From Brachynemurus nebulosus (Eukaryota > Arthropoda > Insecta > Neuroptera > Myrmeleontidae): a DNA stretch of 64,000 nt. The notes beneath the pieces were generated by a model. That model was not told where the DNA came from and ran no database searches. It saw only the letters and a list, made by a program, of their open reading frames with translations. This document shows positions 21,584 through 34,890 of the stretch, in pieces (within the stretch, counting starts at the first letter, position 1; every line of letters starts with the position of its first letter). The position numbers and the translations under genes are program-made. Location: positions 26,746,598 through 26,810,597 of the forward strand of contig JAPWDM010000008.1 of the NCBI GenBank assembly GCA_035578155.1, written 5' to 3'.

Positions 21584-21904
21584 TTAATTAAACTTTTTGA
21601 AATTATGCAGTTTGATTCCTAGATGTTCCCCTATGAATTTAATAGAAATCGGAGTAACGGTAGCTACATACGACGCTACCATGCCATTCCATTAACATAC
21701 AAAATTGCACCAAGTGGCATAATTTCTAAACTATACAGTTCTTTTTTATTAAATTGTCAGAAATTATGCGGTCTGGTTCCTACATGGTCCCCTACAAATT
21801 TCATTGCATTCGGAGTAATAGTATCAACGGCGCTACGATGAAATCCCATTAAATGTCAATATCTTATTTACTGCTAGTCCCACTTCGCTCAAATTTTTTA
21901 AGTA

Positions 21905-22723
21905 CAGTAGCCGTCCAAGATAGTCACACAAATGTTCCTCTGGTGACTATCTTGGAAGTCATAGACGTCCGTGAGGTGGGGGTAAATGTTTAGTTAACAT
22001 AAATTGGAATTTTTTCAACAATATTATTATATAAAAAATTATGTTCAAGTCAAAGTAGACAGAGAAAGGTACACTATATTTGAAACCAAAATAAGCTTTT
22101 TTTGCGCAATTCGCCGTTTACATCATAATTATGTTTCATATTTGAATTTTTAGAAACAGACAACATTACAAATATTTATTATTTAAATTAGTATGAATAG
22201 TGAGGACATTGATCCGCACAAACTTTTTCTCAATTTTTTATAGTGGGCTTAGCACACATTACGTCGTCAAAAGTATGGCGACACCTTGACTCGGGGAGGG
22301 GGGGGGGTTCCCACACTTTTGACACGGCAGTGTACTACAACATTAAGTACAGTGCCTCGTCAAAAGTGTGGGCACTCCCCTGGGTCAAGGTGTCACTATA
22401 CTTTTGACGACGTAGTGTGTACTAGAGCCCACTATAAAAAATGTGTAATCTCGTTTGTGCGGACCAGTTTCTTCACTCTAGACTAATATATGTACAGACG
22501 TATCACACACGACACACATTATACGGTAGCTACCTCACAAAGTACCACACGGCAGGTACACGGAGTATGTATGTAGTGAGTATGTAAGTATTACATGTGA
22601 CGCATTGCAAGTATTACGTGTGCGTATAGACAAGAGTAAACATAGTATGTAGATGACGTATGTGTATGTCTATTTCACTCGAAGTGTGACTATCTCGGAA
22701 GTAACTAACTTGGACGGCTACTG
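21905..22723. mobile_element. TA-flanked MITE-like element, 819 bp
   Basis: CAGTAGCCGTCCAAG at 21905 matches the reverse complement of the right end at 22723. The match extends for about 26 bp with differences (GATAGTCAC versus GTTAGTTAC). TA lies on both sides (21903-21904, 22724-22725), as in Tc1/mariner-type elements. A large palindrome lies inside. Confidence 0.75.
22196..22482. repeat. near-perfect palindrome, about 285 bp
   Basis: The arms read inward on both strands: GTCCGCACAAAC-like, TTTTTTATAGTGGGC, ACGTCGTCAAAAGTAT, ACACCTTGAC, and CCCACACTTTTGAC, folding around about 22345. It is either a separate foldback insertion or the core of the surrounding element. Confidence 0.8.
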
Positions 22724-22725
22724 TA

Positions 22726-23275
22726 TTTTGGAGGTTAGTTTCTAAAATATTTTTGCTATTATTTTATAATTTAGCCTTTAAGTATTTTGAGTTACAATTT
22801 TTTATGAACTTTAAGGCGAATATATAATTTCACGGTATATATATTTGGTAAAATACTGTTTTAAAGTCTTTTACGAGTAAGAGGAAGCCGTGTGCCACAC
22901 CCCATTGGCAGCGTATTTTTTTACTTTCCTCACCAAACCCCAAATTTCTTATTAGTCGAGGTAGTAGTAAAGGTAACTTACTAGTATAATTTTGTTTTTG
23001 TATTTATTTAATAAAAAAGTGCAGGTTAAAAAATGGCTACAGTTTTTTCGATATTTTCAATTTTGATGATGTACTCCACACGTCTCAATATCAAAAATCG
23101 TATTTGTTCGTCCACATCCATTAAAAAATTGGTAGCGAAATTGTCTCTGAATCTGATCATATCTGATTCATGAACGTGTGCAAATGGGTATAAAAAATGT
23201 CCCGTTAAAACCGCTTAAGATAACGGGTTTTTGAAAAAAGCGGTTTTCGGTTTTTTGTAGGAAAGCAACACTTAT
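22726..23275. other. no recognisable feature
   Basis: AT-rich, non-coding. Confidence 0.35.
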
Positions 23276-24312
23276 ATAAGGTAAAAGACCCGGTAATTGA
23301 CCCTGGCCCAGTTTCTGACGTTTTCAACTTCTTTATAAATTAATAAAAAAACTATATTTTAAATACGAAAAAAAATAAATTCTTAATTTAAAGTAATTTA
23401 TTCTGTGCCTAATGAATAGCAATTGAAAAAGTATAGAATATATTAACTAAATAAAAAAAATTTTAAGTTTAAAATGTGTGTAAATGCTATTTTTTAGTTA
23501 TTTTCTAAATGGTTTAGTTTAGAAGATACCTCATTTTGATCTGTGCAATATTCACCATGTTAGTATGAAAATTTAATTAAAAATATATGAGCAGGTTAAT
23601 ATTTGTTTAAAATTTATTTTAAAATATTTATAAAATACCTTGGAATGATTTTTATTATTGAAATATGGGGGTCAATATTACTAGGCTCAATTCTAAAGAT
23701 ATGACCCAGTTTTTCACCCTAAAATTCTAACCTAAAACAAGCGAGGTTACCTGCTTATTGACATGTGAATAAAATGTAAAAATAAAAATAGTTATTTTAA
23801 ATTAATTTTTGTTAGTTATTTTGTCATTTATAGTTATCTTCGATTAGTTTTTGTTATTTTTCATAACGCAGTGACAAGTTAACATTAAACATTCATTTTT
23901 ATCAACAAAAAATTATATTGTCTTGAAAGTACATTTTGGAGTGATACAATTATTGTTAAAATAATGTCAATTTCGTTAGTATTTAAATTATTACAACAGT
24001 TTTAGTTGAATAATATTTTTGTAACAAAATTTTTATGACAAAATTAATTTTTTTTCTTTTTTCATAAGTTAATCATAATTAAATTTAAGGATCAGAAACT
24101 AGACCACTGTCAGGGTCAGAAACTGTCACATGAGAAATTTTGAGTCAGAAACTGGGTTCTTTTTGTAAATTTTTAAAACACTTTATTTTGAAAGCCATAA
24201 ACTAGTTGATAAAATTATTAATTGTCTTTTAAGTTGAAACTTAAATTTATTACTGTCGTTTAACCTCAGCCGTCACTCTTAAAAGGTCAGAAACTGGGCC
24301 ACTTACCTTAGG
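23276..24312. mobile_element. about 1-kb inverted-repeat element with repeated subterminal motif
   Basis: TAAGGTAA and GGCCCAGTTTCTGAC on the left are mirrored on the right by GTCAGAAACTGGGCC and TTACCTTA; the left arm has an extra segment of about 15 bp. GTCAGAAACT-like motifs recur near 24092, 24112, 24144 and 24285, plus the inverted copy near 23309, as expected for transposase-binding sites. No frame. Confidence 0.55.
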
Positions 24313-24614
24313 TGAAAATTTTTATTTTATAATTATATTTATTTTAAAACGAATTTAATACCGTAGATACAAACAGAAACAAAAAATTAAGCAATTTAGG
24401 AGCTGTACTTAAGCAAAGACCTGTAGGAAACACAAATTTGTTCAAAAAAAATATAGAACTCATTGTCAGTGTAATACGATAAGACAAATTAACGGATAAA
24501 TTCATATATTATTATATGTAATTACTAAATATTCGATAGTGATGAACGAAAATTTTATTCATTTTTCTAAATCTCTCATGAGCTAGAAGTTTTTAAAAAT
24601 TCTAGTAAATTACT

Positions 24615-24975
24615 AATTAAGGGGGACTACTAGTGTGACATTTTTTAAAAACTGAAAATTTTTTTTTGCATGTTTCGATAGTCTATACTTTCAAAAATAA
24701 CATACTAAAATTTGAAGTGCATATCTCAAATAGTTTTTGAATGACAGCCATCCGAAGAGCGGATCCGGATTTTCATTGTTAATTTTGAGCTATTTAGAAA
24801 TGTATGAAGGTTGATAGTTCGGGAGTTTCTGGACGTGGCTGCCAGTCACATGTTGTGGAGAAGCTAGAACCTGGCACATTTAAACGACTCATCTAGTTTT
24901 ACTATGACCGTTATAGTGAGTACATCGTAAATAATTTTAGTAAATATTCTCAGTGATTAAAATTAAAGGTAAATT
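24615..24975. repeat. dispersed repeat, inverted copy at 30885-31115
   Basis: CTATAACGG/CCGTTATAG, GCCAGTCAC, TCCAGAAACTCC and CTCTTCGGA blocks occur here and in reverse complement at 30885-31115. The left edge GGGGGACTACTAGTGTGAC also appears at about 28840. The pair encloses about 6 kb of other repeats. Confidence 0.75.
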
Positions 24976-24979
24976 TAAA

Positions 24980-25580
24980 ATACCCCTGTCGCAGCACCTG
25001 CATAACATAGTATGTGCAACTCGTGCGGGATTGTCGATTGCCCTACTCAAGCGAATGAGCGCACTCACTACGTTCGTGCGCTCAACTTCGCTTTCGTGGG
25101 AAATCGACAATTTCCCGCACTTATTGCACAATATACTATTTTTTTATCTTCTGTAAGAATATTTTTTTATAAAATTCGCTTGATTAATAAATTACAAAAT
25201 GACTAAAATGGTCATTCAGCCAGACACATCCGATGCCAGAAACATGGTTTTTTGAGCATTTTTCGTGAAAATGAATGAGTTTTTAGCCAAAATTTGCTGC
25301 AATTTAAAAGTTTTTGCGACATTTTTTTGCGACACCATTGGAAAGAGGAAAAAAATCACATAAAAAAGGTTTTTTAAACCATTGTTCTATGTGAACTAGT
25401 TTTTTAGAAAAACTAATTTTTATAAATTTTTATAAGTTTTCTACCAAAATTTCCCCAAGTTCAAAAGTTTCTGCGACTTTTTTACACCATTAAAAATATG
25501 AGAAAAAAGCACATAAGAAAGGTTTTTGAACCAGTATTCTATGTCAACTGATTTCCGAAATAATTTTTTTTTTTATAATT
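24980..25580. repeat. ATACCCC-family fragments with nested hairpin
   Basis: ATACCCCTGTCGCAGC at 24980 starts a + copy that is broken at 25008. A minus-oriented fragment of the same family (the block CATCCGATGCCAG) occupies 25215-25580. Confidence 0.7.
25008..25140. repeat. foldback insertion, about 130 bp
   Basis: TAGTATGTGCAA...GTGCGGGA...GAGCGCAC on the left is mirrored by GTGCGCTC...TCCCGCAC...TTGCACAATATACTA. It lies exactly where the ATACCCC repeat is interrupted. Confidence 0.7.
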
Positions 25581-25689
25581 TCAGATGGGTCAGAAGATTT
25601 TTACTACGTTTATATCATTTATATGGTCCATTTTACTTAAATTTAACCATGCTTCGTCACTTATGAATTTAGATAATTGCCGTTTTCTT

Positions 25690-26375
25690 ACAAGGAAAGG
25701 TTCCCAGGTGTCCGCCTCCGACTTCAATGCCGCTGAAATATGTTATTCTACGTCGAAATCTAAGAGACACGTATTTTTTTTTATCGGCGGAAAAACGGTT
25801 TCAATGGGTGAAATCGCCCTTCAAAAATTAGGGTAAAATTTTAATTTTTCAAATGTCTCGAAAACAGTAAGAGATAGAGCAAAAGTTTAAATTGGCGATA
25901 TTGCTCTTTTTTAAAGAGCCATCTACTGATATGCAATTTGTTCAATTTACATCAACAGGGATAGTTGGGGGTTAAAATTTGGGGGTTAATTTTGCAAAAA
26001 GGGGGTGAAAATTAAACAATATAAAAATTTTGTTTACAGATTTGAAATGTACGTCAAAAAATCTAATTGACCTGTTTTCACTCAATGTCTTAATATTAAG
26101 TCTAGGGGTAGTTAACTAGGGGGTGATGGAAAATAGTTTAAGACAATTAGAATAACGTAGAAATGAAATTTTCGGTTTCAAAATTCAGTTTGAGCAACAT
26201 TGGAGAGGGGGTGAGTCACCCTCTTAAATTGCATACTAGTTTACATACACTCATTTTTAATATTAACACACTGACAGTGGGTAATAATGTCATAATAAGT
26301 GTTTCTGAAGTTGGACTATCGTATGTAAGGTTTAACATAATTCACCCACCTCTAACAAAAAAAGTCGTGTAAAAA
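25690..26375. repeat. dispersed repeat, paralogue of 55330-55993
   Basis: Shares TTTTTTTTATCGGCGGAA, AAAACAGTAAGAGATAGAG, TGGCGATATTGCTC, AGTCTAGGGGTAGTTAACTA and GAAGTTGGACTATCGTAT in the same order as 55330-55993. Non-coding. Confidence 0.85.
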
Positions 26376-26906
26376 AGAAAAGTAGGAACAAATTAATTTC
26401 AGTGTTAATAGGTATATTGTTTACTTTTTATTATTATTTTTTTTTCGCTCAGTCAACTTGTCTTAGATTTTCCGCCTATTTTTCATATGGATCAAACATT
26501 CGATTCACCGTGTAACAGAAACATTCGCTGCACCAACTACCGAACTTACTTGCCTCAAACGTTGGAGCGAACGTTCGTAGCATCGTATAGAACCGGCTTT
26601 ATTCATTAAAAAAGTATATGTGACTACTGCGTAAAGATTTGTGCGGGCTTTTTGTGATTGGTTCTGTCTGTTACGTGGTTCTATGACTGCCACGAAATGA
26701 GGATGAAGGAGAAGTTGAAAATACATGAGTGGATTAGTCCCAACAGGTTGAAAATACATAAGTCCGACTGTATTTCAATTAATTCCGTGATATTTTCTTT
26801 TTATTCTCTTTTTGTTTTGAATTGTTTCACTTGTTCTCGGGACTTTTGGCAACCCAATATACGGTGCAAATATAAACAGATATGAATCATCACTATACAT
26901 AATTAC
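26376..26906. other. no recognisable feature
   Basis: Overlapping small frames on both strands without domain signal. Balanced composition, no repeats seen. Confidence 0.35.
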
Positions 26907-27164
26907 ATATCGCGCGTTTTCTGTCTCAACCTCGTATCTGAAAAATCCCAATTTTTGGACACACAAACAAAACGTATTTAAATCTGTATCTTCATCACTA
27001 TGAACTTAAGATTTATGCTAATTACACCCATTGATGTTGGCTACCTATATATATAAATATATATAGATAAGTATATGTATAAATACAGTATTTAATATGA
27101 TTTTTGTGTGTCCTAAAACATGTAGTTTTTGATATACGAGGTTGAGACAGAAAACGCGCGATAT
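26907..27164. mobile_element. foldback MITE, 258 bp, CGCGCG ends
   Basis: ATATCGCGCGTTTTCTGTCT at 26907 is mirrored exactly at the right end, 27164, and pairing continues through CAACCTCGTAT and, imperfectly, GGACACACAAA. The arms are unusually CpG-rich for this region. Confidence 0.8.
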
Positions 27165-27322
27165 TATATCCATATATGCAGGTAAATAGTTTTGGTTTGA
27201 CATATTCTTTATTTATATAAGCATAGTGCATACATGTTTATTGTTATTAACTTATTACAAGATGAATTCAAAGAATTTTCAGTAATTACAATGCAATTCA
27301 GAGCAGAGCAATTACACATATA

Positions 27323-27750
27323 CCATGTGAGTTTTTTGAGAGTTGCCATTTTTATTACAACCAAATTTGTATGATAGAAATGGTACTGAAAAAGGTTCTT
27401 TTCTTGGATGTAATGAAAATGTAACCAACCAAAACACTATCGGTTGAAGTACATATGCATATTTTTACCGCCTAACTGATAAATTTAAAAAAAATTTTAA
27501 ATTAAACTTAGGTAAAAAAAAATTTTTGCTCATTTATATTGTTAATTAATGCATTAGATCAGTTTTATCGAAAAATTAATATATAGTCTCATTTAAAAAT
27601 CTATAAGTTTGTATCATAGCTCGAAAATCATAAAAGCTATAAAGCTCCTGGCTATAGCAATCGGTTGCCCCCGTCGACATCTACAACTCTTATTTGAAAA
27701 ATTTTTCGATTAAATCAACGGTTTGGCTGTAATAAAAATGGCAACTACGG
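27323..27750. mobile_element. TA-target MITE family M1, copy 1 (428 bp)
   Basis: TA (27321-27322, 27751-27752) flanks ends CCATGTGAG...GAGAGTTGCCATTTTTATTAC and an inverted copy at the right. The same element, in opposite orientation and complete, lies at 54633-55073. Non-coding interior. Confidence 0.85.
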
Positions 27751-27752
27751 TA

Positions 27753-28663
27753 TAATTATTCGAAATACATAGTATTTGTTTTTGAATGGTTGTGATGACA
27801 GTGACGATGTGTTTGTATTTCATAGAAACCCACAGTCTAGTAAAATTATGTGTATCCTGATGTTAGCGCTTCAATAATACACTCCTGTGTGAAGGTAACT
27901 CAATAGTAAGCGATTGTGACAGTGTATTTAAAACAATAAAATTGGCTTGTCTTGTCCTAGAGGAGCATTTTCTCCTAATTATATCCTCTTGTGAGATCAT
28001 ATTTAATAGATTAATTTATTCGCAGTAGAAATAATTTGATTTTCAACAAACTTACAAACAAGTTCGTCTATGACCACGAGAATATCGTAAAGCAGTACCG
28101 TAAACCACTAATTTTTCGATTTTTTTTTGCAATAAGTATAAGAAAATATAATTTATTTCAACTTTTGGCATATTATTAGATATTATATTGAGACACTGTA
28201 AAAAAATTTTTTTGGAAAAAAAATAATTTGCATTGGTAGCTAATTTCGAGAGAGAAATCGCGTCAGCGACAAATTGCTGATTTTGCGCCATAAGCTGAGT
28301 AACTCGTGAAATTCTTACCTAAAATAAAAAAAAATTTTTCTATTAGTAGATGCTTATGGCTTGAAGTACTTGAACGAAAAATTACTATTTCCGTTCATTA
28401 CATCTCATTTTACGAGTTGAAAATCAACGAAAAACACGAAAATTTTTACCAAAAGCATTTACTAATAGAAAAAAATTGCCAAAAGTTGGAATAAATTAGG
28501 TTTTTTTGCTAAAACAAAGCCATGTAACCCCTTACCACTGATTTTTCTGCTCGCTACTGTAGTACGTAATATTTTAACAATAACAATTCTCAAGAAGTCA
28601 GAGTCATGTTAGCGCGTAAATATCGAATACGTGTCTGATCAACGGTTTCCTCTCAAGTGTCGA
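27753..28663. other. intergenic with a small inverted repeat
   Basis: Mostly AT-rich with nothing assigned. At about 28334-28475 the block CTATTAGTA.ATGCTT and its inverse pair over about 25 bp, suggesting a decayed element of about 150 bp. Confidence 0.4.
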
Positions 28664-28691
28664 ATAGACCTGTCGCGGACGACAGGTCTAT
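28664..28691. repeat. perfect 12-bp stem, 4-nt loop
   Basis: ATAGACCTGTCG, loop CGGA, then CGACAGGTCTAT. It is GC-richer than its surroundings. The role is unknown, and no T run follows to suggest a polymerase III terminator. Confidence 0.7.
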
Positions 28692-28739
28692 ACGAGTATT
28701 TTGAGTTTTCCAGTAAAAAAATAATTTACGAATTGCTTA

Positions 28740-28821
28740 AAAATTTTTTCAGGAGGGGGGCGGCAGAATTAAAATTTTTATGGGAGGGGGGGCGTTAGTG
28801 CACATAGTTTGAAAACCGCTG
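28740..28821 (-). mobile_element. hAT-like element end
   Basis: Read on the minus strand from 28821: CAGCGGTTTTCAAACT followed by C-rich blocks (CCCCCCCTCCC). This resembles the CAGNGGTTCTCAAACT ends common in hAT non-autonomous elements. The partner end was not found. Confidence 0.4.
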
Positions 28822-29077
28822 CCGTAAAGGTCTTAAGGGGGACCACTAGTGTGACTGCCTGAAAAAAGGTGATTTTTGGGAATTTATTTAAAGAAAACTA
28901 CTGTATTGAATGTTTTAATATTTTAAGGATATATTCGCTGATATATAATAAATTCATGATAAAATTTTTGGACCCAAAAATTGAATATTCAGTGAGTTAT
29001 TCGTGATCTCCCAAGGCTACAAAAAAACAAGCCCTACTGCTGCAGTCAGAGCGACCTTCATACTGCCTGAAATCAAA

Positions 29078-29470
29078 ATACCCCTGTCGCAGCATCCTGC
29101 ATAACATAGCGAATTTCCGTTTATAAAAATCCGTTTTTCTGTGATTTTTCACCCTTTTAAGTGATTTTTCCTCCTCTTTCTAATGGTGTAAATAAATGTC
29201 GAAAAAAATTTTAACTTTAGAAGATTTTGGCAAAAAACTAATTTTTTTCACGAAAAATGGTCGAAAAAACCATGTTCTAGGCATCCGACATGGCTGGCTA
29301 ACGAATTTGTCCAACGGTGTGGGACTAAATATAAATTTAATACATAAATTTTAGTGAATATTATTTTTGGTTTCTAGGGACCCCAAAACAAATTTCTATT
29401 ATAGTCTCGGGAGATTTATTTCGGAGCTCTAAAAAATAGAACTTTCTTCGGAACCCTAAAAAACGGCATA
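29078..29470 (+). repeat. ATACCCC-family repeat, partial copy
   Basis: Starts ATACCCCTGTCGCAGCATCC and includes the AAATTTTAGTGAATATTATT block. The TA core found in sister copies is only a short AT stretch here. Confidence 0.8.
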
Positions 29471-29578
29471 TAAGTAACATACAAACATATGTATACATAT
29501 GTATGACGTATATGACCTATATACAGTCCATCTTCCTGTACCACAAACACATTCTTTCATATAATTATGCATATAGGT

Positions 29579-29922
29579 ATACCCCTGTCGCAGCATCCTG
29601 CATAACATAGCGAATGCCCTTTTATAAAAATTAAATTTTCTCGGAAACTAGTTGACATAGAATAATAGTTTAAAGACCTTTTTTATGTAATTTTTTTTCG
29701 TCGTTTAAATGATGTAAAAAAATTTCGCAAAAATTTTTAAATAAGTGGAAATTTTGGCAAAAAACTAATTTTTTGCAAGAACAAACACCATGTTCCTGGC
29801 ATCCGACGTATCTGGCTAACGAACTTGTCCAACGGTTTGGGACTTTCAACATTTTCACCAAATTTCGTAAACCTAGGACATTTCGTTCGAGAGTTATCGT
29901 GCGGACACATATATATATATAT

Positions 29923-29986
<64 letters not shown>

Positions 29987-30111
29987 TTTGGTGAATATTA
30001 TTTTCGGTTTCTAGGGACCTCAAAACAAATTTCTGCCATGGTCCCGGGTTCAAGTCGCGTCATGACAGTGGCTGTAATAGCGAGCTTCCATTCTGGAAAT
30101 TCGCTAAAAGT
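29579..30111 (+). repeat. ATACCCC-family repeat with TA core
   Basis: Order: ATACCCC end; TAAAAACTAATTTTTTGC-like blocks; CATCCGACGTATCTGG; TTCGAGAGTTATCGTGCGG; TA tract 29909-29983; AAATTTTGGTGAATATTATT; CTGCCATGGTCCCGGGTTCA; TTCTGGAAATTCGCTA. The last block mirrors the AGCGAATTTCC near the left end. Confidence 0.85.
29909..29983. repeat. (TA)n tract, 75 bp, lightly interrupted
   Basis: TA dinucleotides with two ATACAT interruptions, at the fixed core position of the ATACCCC repeat. Confidence 0.95.
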
Positions 30112-30374
30112 TTAAAGACCTTTTTTATGTAATTTTTTCTCTTCTTTTAAATGGTGTAAAAAAATTTCGCAAAAATTTTTGAATAAGTGGAAATTTTGGC
30201 AAAAAACTAATTTTTTGCAAGAACAAAAGCCATGTTCCTGGCATCCGACGTGTCTGGCTGACGAACTCATCCAAGATTTTTGGATTTCCAACGTTGTCAC
30301 CAAATTTCGTAAAGCTAGCGGTTCTTCCTGAAGGGCTATCGTGCTGATACATATATACATACATACATACGTAC

Positions 30375-30458
<84 letters not shown>

Positions 30459-30590
30459 TTTAGTGAATATTATTTTTGGGTTCTAGGGGCCTCAAAACAA
30501 ATTTCTGCCATAGTGCCGGGCTCAAGTCGCGTCATGAGAGTGGCTGTAATAGCTGAATTTCCAGAATTCTTTCTGGAAATTCGCTAAAAA
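30112..30590 (+). repeat. second tandem ATACCCC-family copy, 5' truncated, TA core
   Basis: Begins inside the family at AGTTTAAAGACC and follows the same order to GGAAATTCGCTAAAA, so the two copies are in tandem. The core is CATA tetranucleotides (about 30351-30388) then TA (30389-30455). Confidence 0.85.
30351..30455. repeat. (CATA)n-(TA)n compound microsatellite
   Basis: CATA/TACA units grade into pure TA. Confidence 0.95.
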
Positions 30591-30884
30591 ACCAAAAAGC
30601 CTATTAAACTAGAAAGTATGGCTCGCGCCATGAACCTCAGTCGAAAAAACAAGTTTAAATTTAACAAAATGGCGGAGTTTTTAAAAAAATGTTTAAAATT
30701 TTGCGGGAAAATTTAATGATTTTTGGCCTGCAAAAATTACATTTTTTATTCGATCGGAAAACTGGAGGTTCATGGCACGAAAAAACATATATAAATGAAG
30801 CTACATTAAAAATCAAATCGATCGGATGATTTGTCTTCGAGTTATAACTGCAGCAAATTTGAAAAATGTAGTTTTTCTTTACTT

Positions 30885-31115
30885 TACCTTTTAGTTTTAA
30901 TCACTGAGAATTTTTACTAAAATTATTTACGATGTACTCACTATAACGGCCATAGTAAAACTAGATGAGTCATTTAAATATGCCAGGGTCTAGCTTCTCC
31001 ACAACAGGTGACTGGCAGCCACGTCCAGAAACTCCTGAACTATCAACCTTCATACATTTCTCAATACCTCAAAGTTAAAAATGAAAATCAGAATCCGCTC
31101 TTCGGACACGTGCCG
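30885..31115. repeat. inverted partner of the repeat at 24615-24975
   Basis: Reverse-complement match block by block, as given for 24615-24975. Confidence 0.75.
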
Positions 31116-32262
<1,147 letters not shown>

Positions 32263-33586
32263 TCTATACTAATATAATAAAGAGAGAAAATTTGTTGGTA
32301 TGTCCAAAGTAAACTCAAAAAGTATTGGAGAGATTTTGTAAATTTTTTCATTGTTAGAAAGTCAAACTATTTCATATTAACATAGAATATGCTATATGAG
32401 GTTCCCTGAACCCTAGGGGCCCCAAAAGCTCTTAAAGTGAGTTACCCAATTTTTTCAATTTTTCACTGTTACACAGCTAAACTATTCCAAATTAATACAG
32501 ACTATGAGGTCCCGTGAGGTCCTGGAAACCCAAAAAGCATCCAAAATAAACTAGTCAAACGATTTTGAAAATTTTTTACCGTTACAAAGTTAAACTGTTT
32601 CAAATTGACTTTGGCTATGTTGTATTATGCGCTAGGATCTTAGGGCCCCTAAAGCTCCAAAATTAACTTCCCAATCAATTTTGAAAATTTTGAGAAACTA
32701 AACAATTTCAGGCTGACATAGACTATATTATATTATGTTGCTCAGGATTCTGTAAAAATTTCTTCTTAAATACTATTGAATTATGAGAGAAGTTAATACG
32801 AAGTCAAAAGTGGCCATTAGGATATTAGAGCACCCAAAAAAGCTTAAAATAAATAGCGAAACGGAACTGTAGTAGAAAGATCATAGTGATTATGAACCAC
32901 TAGATAGTAAGGTCATAGTGACTGTGGACCTATCGACTGAGTAGTAAGATTACAGTGATTATGAGTCCCTGGGTAGTAAGGTCATAGTAATCATGGACTA
33001 CTAGGTAGCAAGATCACAGTGATTAGGGACCACTGGGTAGTAAGATCAGAGGGATTATGGGACTACTAGGTAGAAAAGTCATAGTGAAAAAATTGCAAAA
33101 TAAATTTTGATTTTTTGTAACGTTTGAACGGAATAGTGATTTTCATTTTTCTTTAGCTATTATTCATATATACTTACATATCAATCTCTTATTAGCTATT
33201 GACCTCAACCCCTCCCTTTCGGAATGGGTCGGAATGGAATAAAAAAAATTACTTCCGGTGACATCTCTATTAGAGAGTTGTTTAACAAGCGAAGCCAATC
33301 ACTATAAATAACATTTCATACATGGAATATCTGATTTAAAAGTAATTGAACCTATAATTCAGATATTTTTATGCAGATGAAACTGTGGGCCACAATTATG
33401 TATAATAACGGTTGTAAAATATAATTTCCTACATATATTTTTTTGTTTTTTTTTTTGTTTTTCTGGCCTTTGTCCTTCGGCAGTAGGTATATATTTTATA
33501 TTTTAAAACTAAAACATCAAACTACAAATAAAACACCAAAATGAAGACAAAATAGACACCTGAGCGAAGCCAGGTTGGGCTGCTAA
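32263..33586 (+). mobile_element. Helitron-like (Helentron-type) non-autonomous element, about 1.3 kb
   Basis: The 5' end TCTATACTAATATAATAAAG matches the known start of many animal Helitrons. The 3' end has a short hairpin, CCTGAGCGAAGCCAGG (33559-33574), followed by a CTAA end at 33583-33586. No Rep/helicase frame. It contains a 32-bp minisatellite. A second, 5'-truncated copy (38993 to about 39918) was made by the tandem duplication. Confidence 0.6.
32877..33083. repeat. 32-bp minisatellite, about 6.5 units (repeated at 39209-39415)
   Basis: Units of the form AAGGTCATAGTGATTATGGA followed by CCACTGGGTAGT vary by a few bases each; one unit is longer. Confidence 0.85.
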
Positions 33587-33781
33587 AAAAATATATAAAT
33601 AAGGGAAAATAAAAAGGTATTACTCAAAATCTCTATCGAAAATTTTTTCTTGGAAAATTTCATAAAACTCTTCAAATATTTATTTTCTTGCAAATAGAGA
33701 AAATTTTATAGAATTCAAGAAAATAAACTTATATGTAATTTAAAAGTTGCTTTTGTTCTATTCTAAAACTATTTATATCTA

Positions 33782-34859
33782 CACGGAAAAAAAGAGTTTA
33801 GTTCAGTGAAACGAAACTGCGTGTTTGGGAAATATTATTTCGTCCAAATAAAATTTTGATCACTAAAATATTTCTCTTATTTCCAGGAATCAATTATTTT
33901 GTTTGTGTTTTTTGATAAATTTCAAACAAACACATTATTTCAGTTTTATATATTGTTTATTTGTTTATATTTTATTTCTGTGTATCATATTTAGCTTCAT
34001 GCACACCAAAGTTTATTTGGCTCAAACAATTAGTTTGTTTGATTCAAACAAAACAGTTACGACAAAAACAAAATAATTACAACGCATGCGCGGAAATGTG
34101 GTCACGTGTAGAAGCCAAGTCAAGCCAAGCAATGTTATACGTAGGCCTAGTTATACGACTTGGATCTTGGATCTTGGTTGAAAACTTTTAATTCGAAATT
34201 AAATTTCACTATGTATACCTACATTGTATACATTGTTTTAGACGTATTTAGCTTTTGTTTTAATATATTATGTAATAATTGTTGATACGACGGATAAAAA
34301 AAAACTGAAAGAGATTCTAAAAGCTGATGTTTGAAGAAAATAACCTATATTTGTTGGTAAGTTTAAGTAACACATTAATTATTTTAATAAACAGTAGATA
34401 TACTAATTGTAAGCGCCCATATTGTCCATAATAAATTGTATTGCTTTTTTTCAGACAATATACAACATTGAAAATAGCACTGCCGCAACAAATGACATGT
34501 TTGAAGGCCTTGGATATTTCTGTTTGTGTTTGTGTTAATTGGGTTGTGTCCTTGTGTTATGTGATACTGATAAGTGATAAGTGATACTGATAAGTTAACG
34601 TTAATTTAGCGTTTATTTATGTAATACTAAAAATATGTGATTCAAAAAGTATTAAAAAAACAAACAACCAAAGTTTTATTAAAGTATTTGTAAATTTAAA
34701 GAATTTCATTGTTTAAAATTTATTTTTGAAATTTTTTTATATGGTTGTTTACGTTACCTGTTTGAATGTATGATAGTTTGCTATTTATGTACTGGAAAAT
34801 GCATAAATTATACTACATTTTGAACTTGTATGTTTTATTATTTAATTGTAATAATTAAT

Positions 34860-34890
<31 letters not shown>

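Noticed and set aside
28664..28691. Hairpin as a transcription terminator or riboswitch
   Set aside because: No T run and no bacterial context; kept only as a stem-loop.
29670..30388. Frames with long IYIYIY runs (also at 14799, 15674, 31701, 44227, 49109, 50051, 54355)
   Set aside because: Translations of TA microsatellites.
33961..34191. 76-aa frame
   Set aside because: Lies inside the non-autonomous 1,550-bp transposon and has no similarity I recognise to a transposase.
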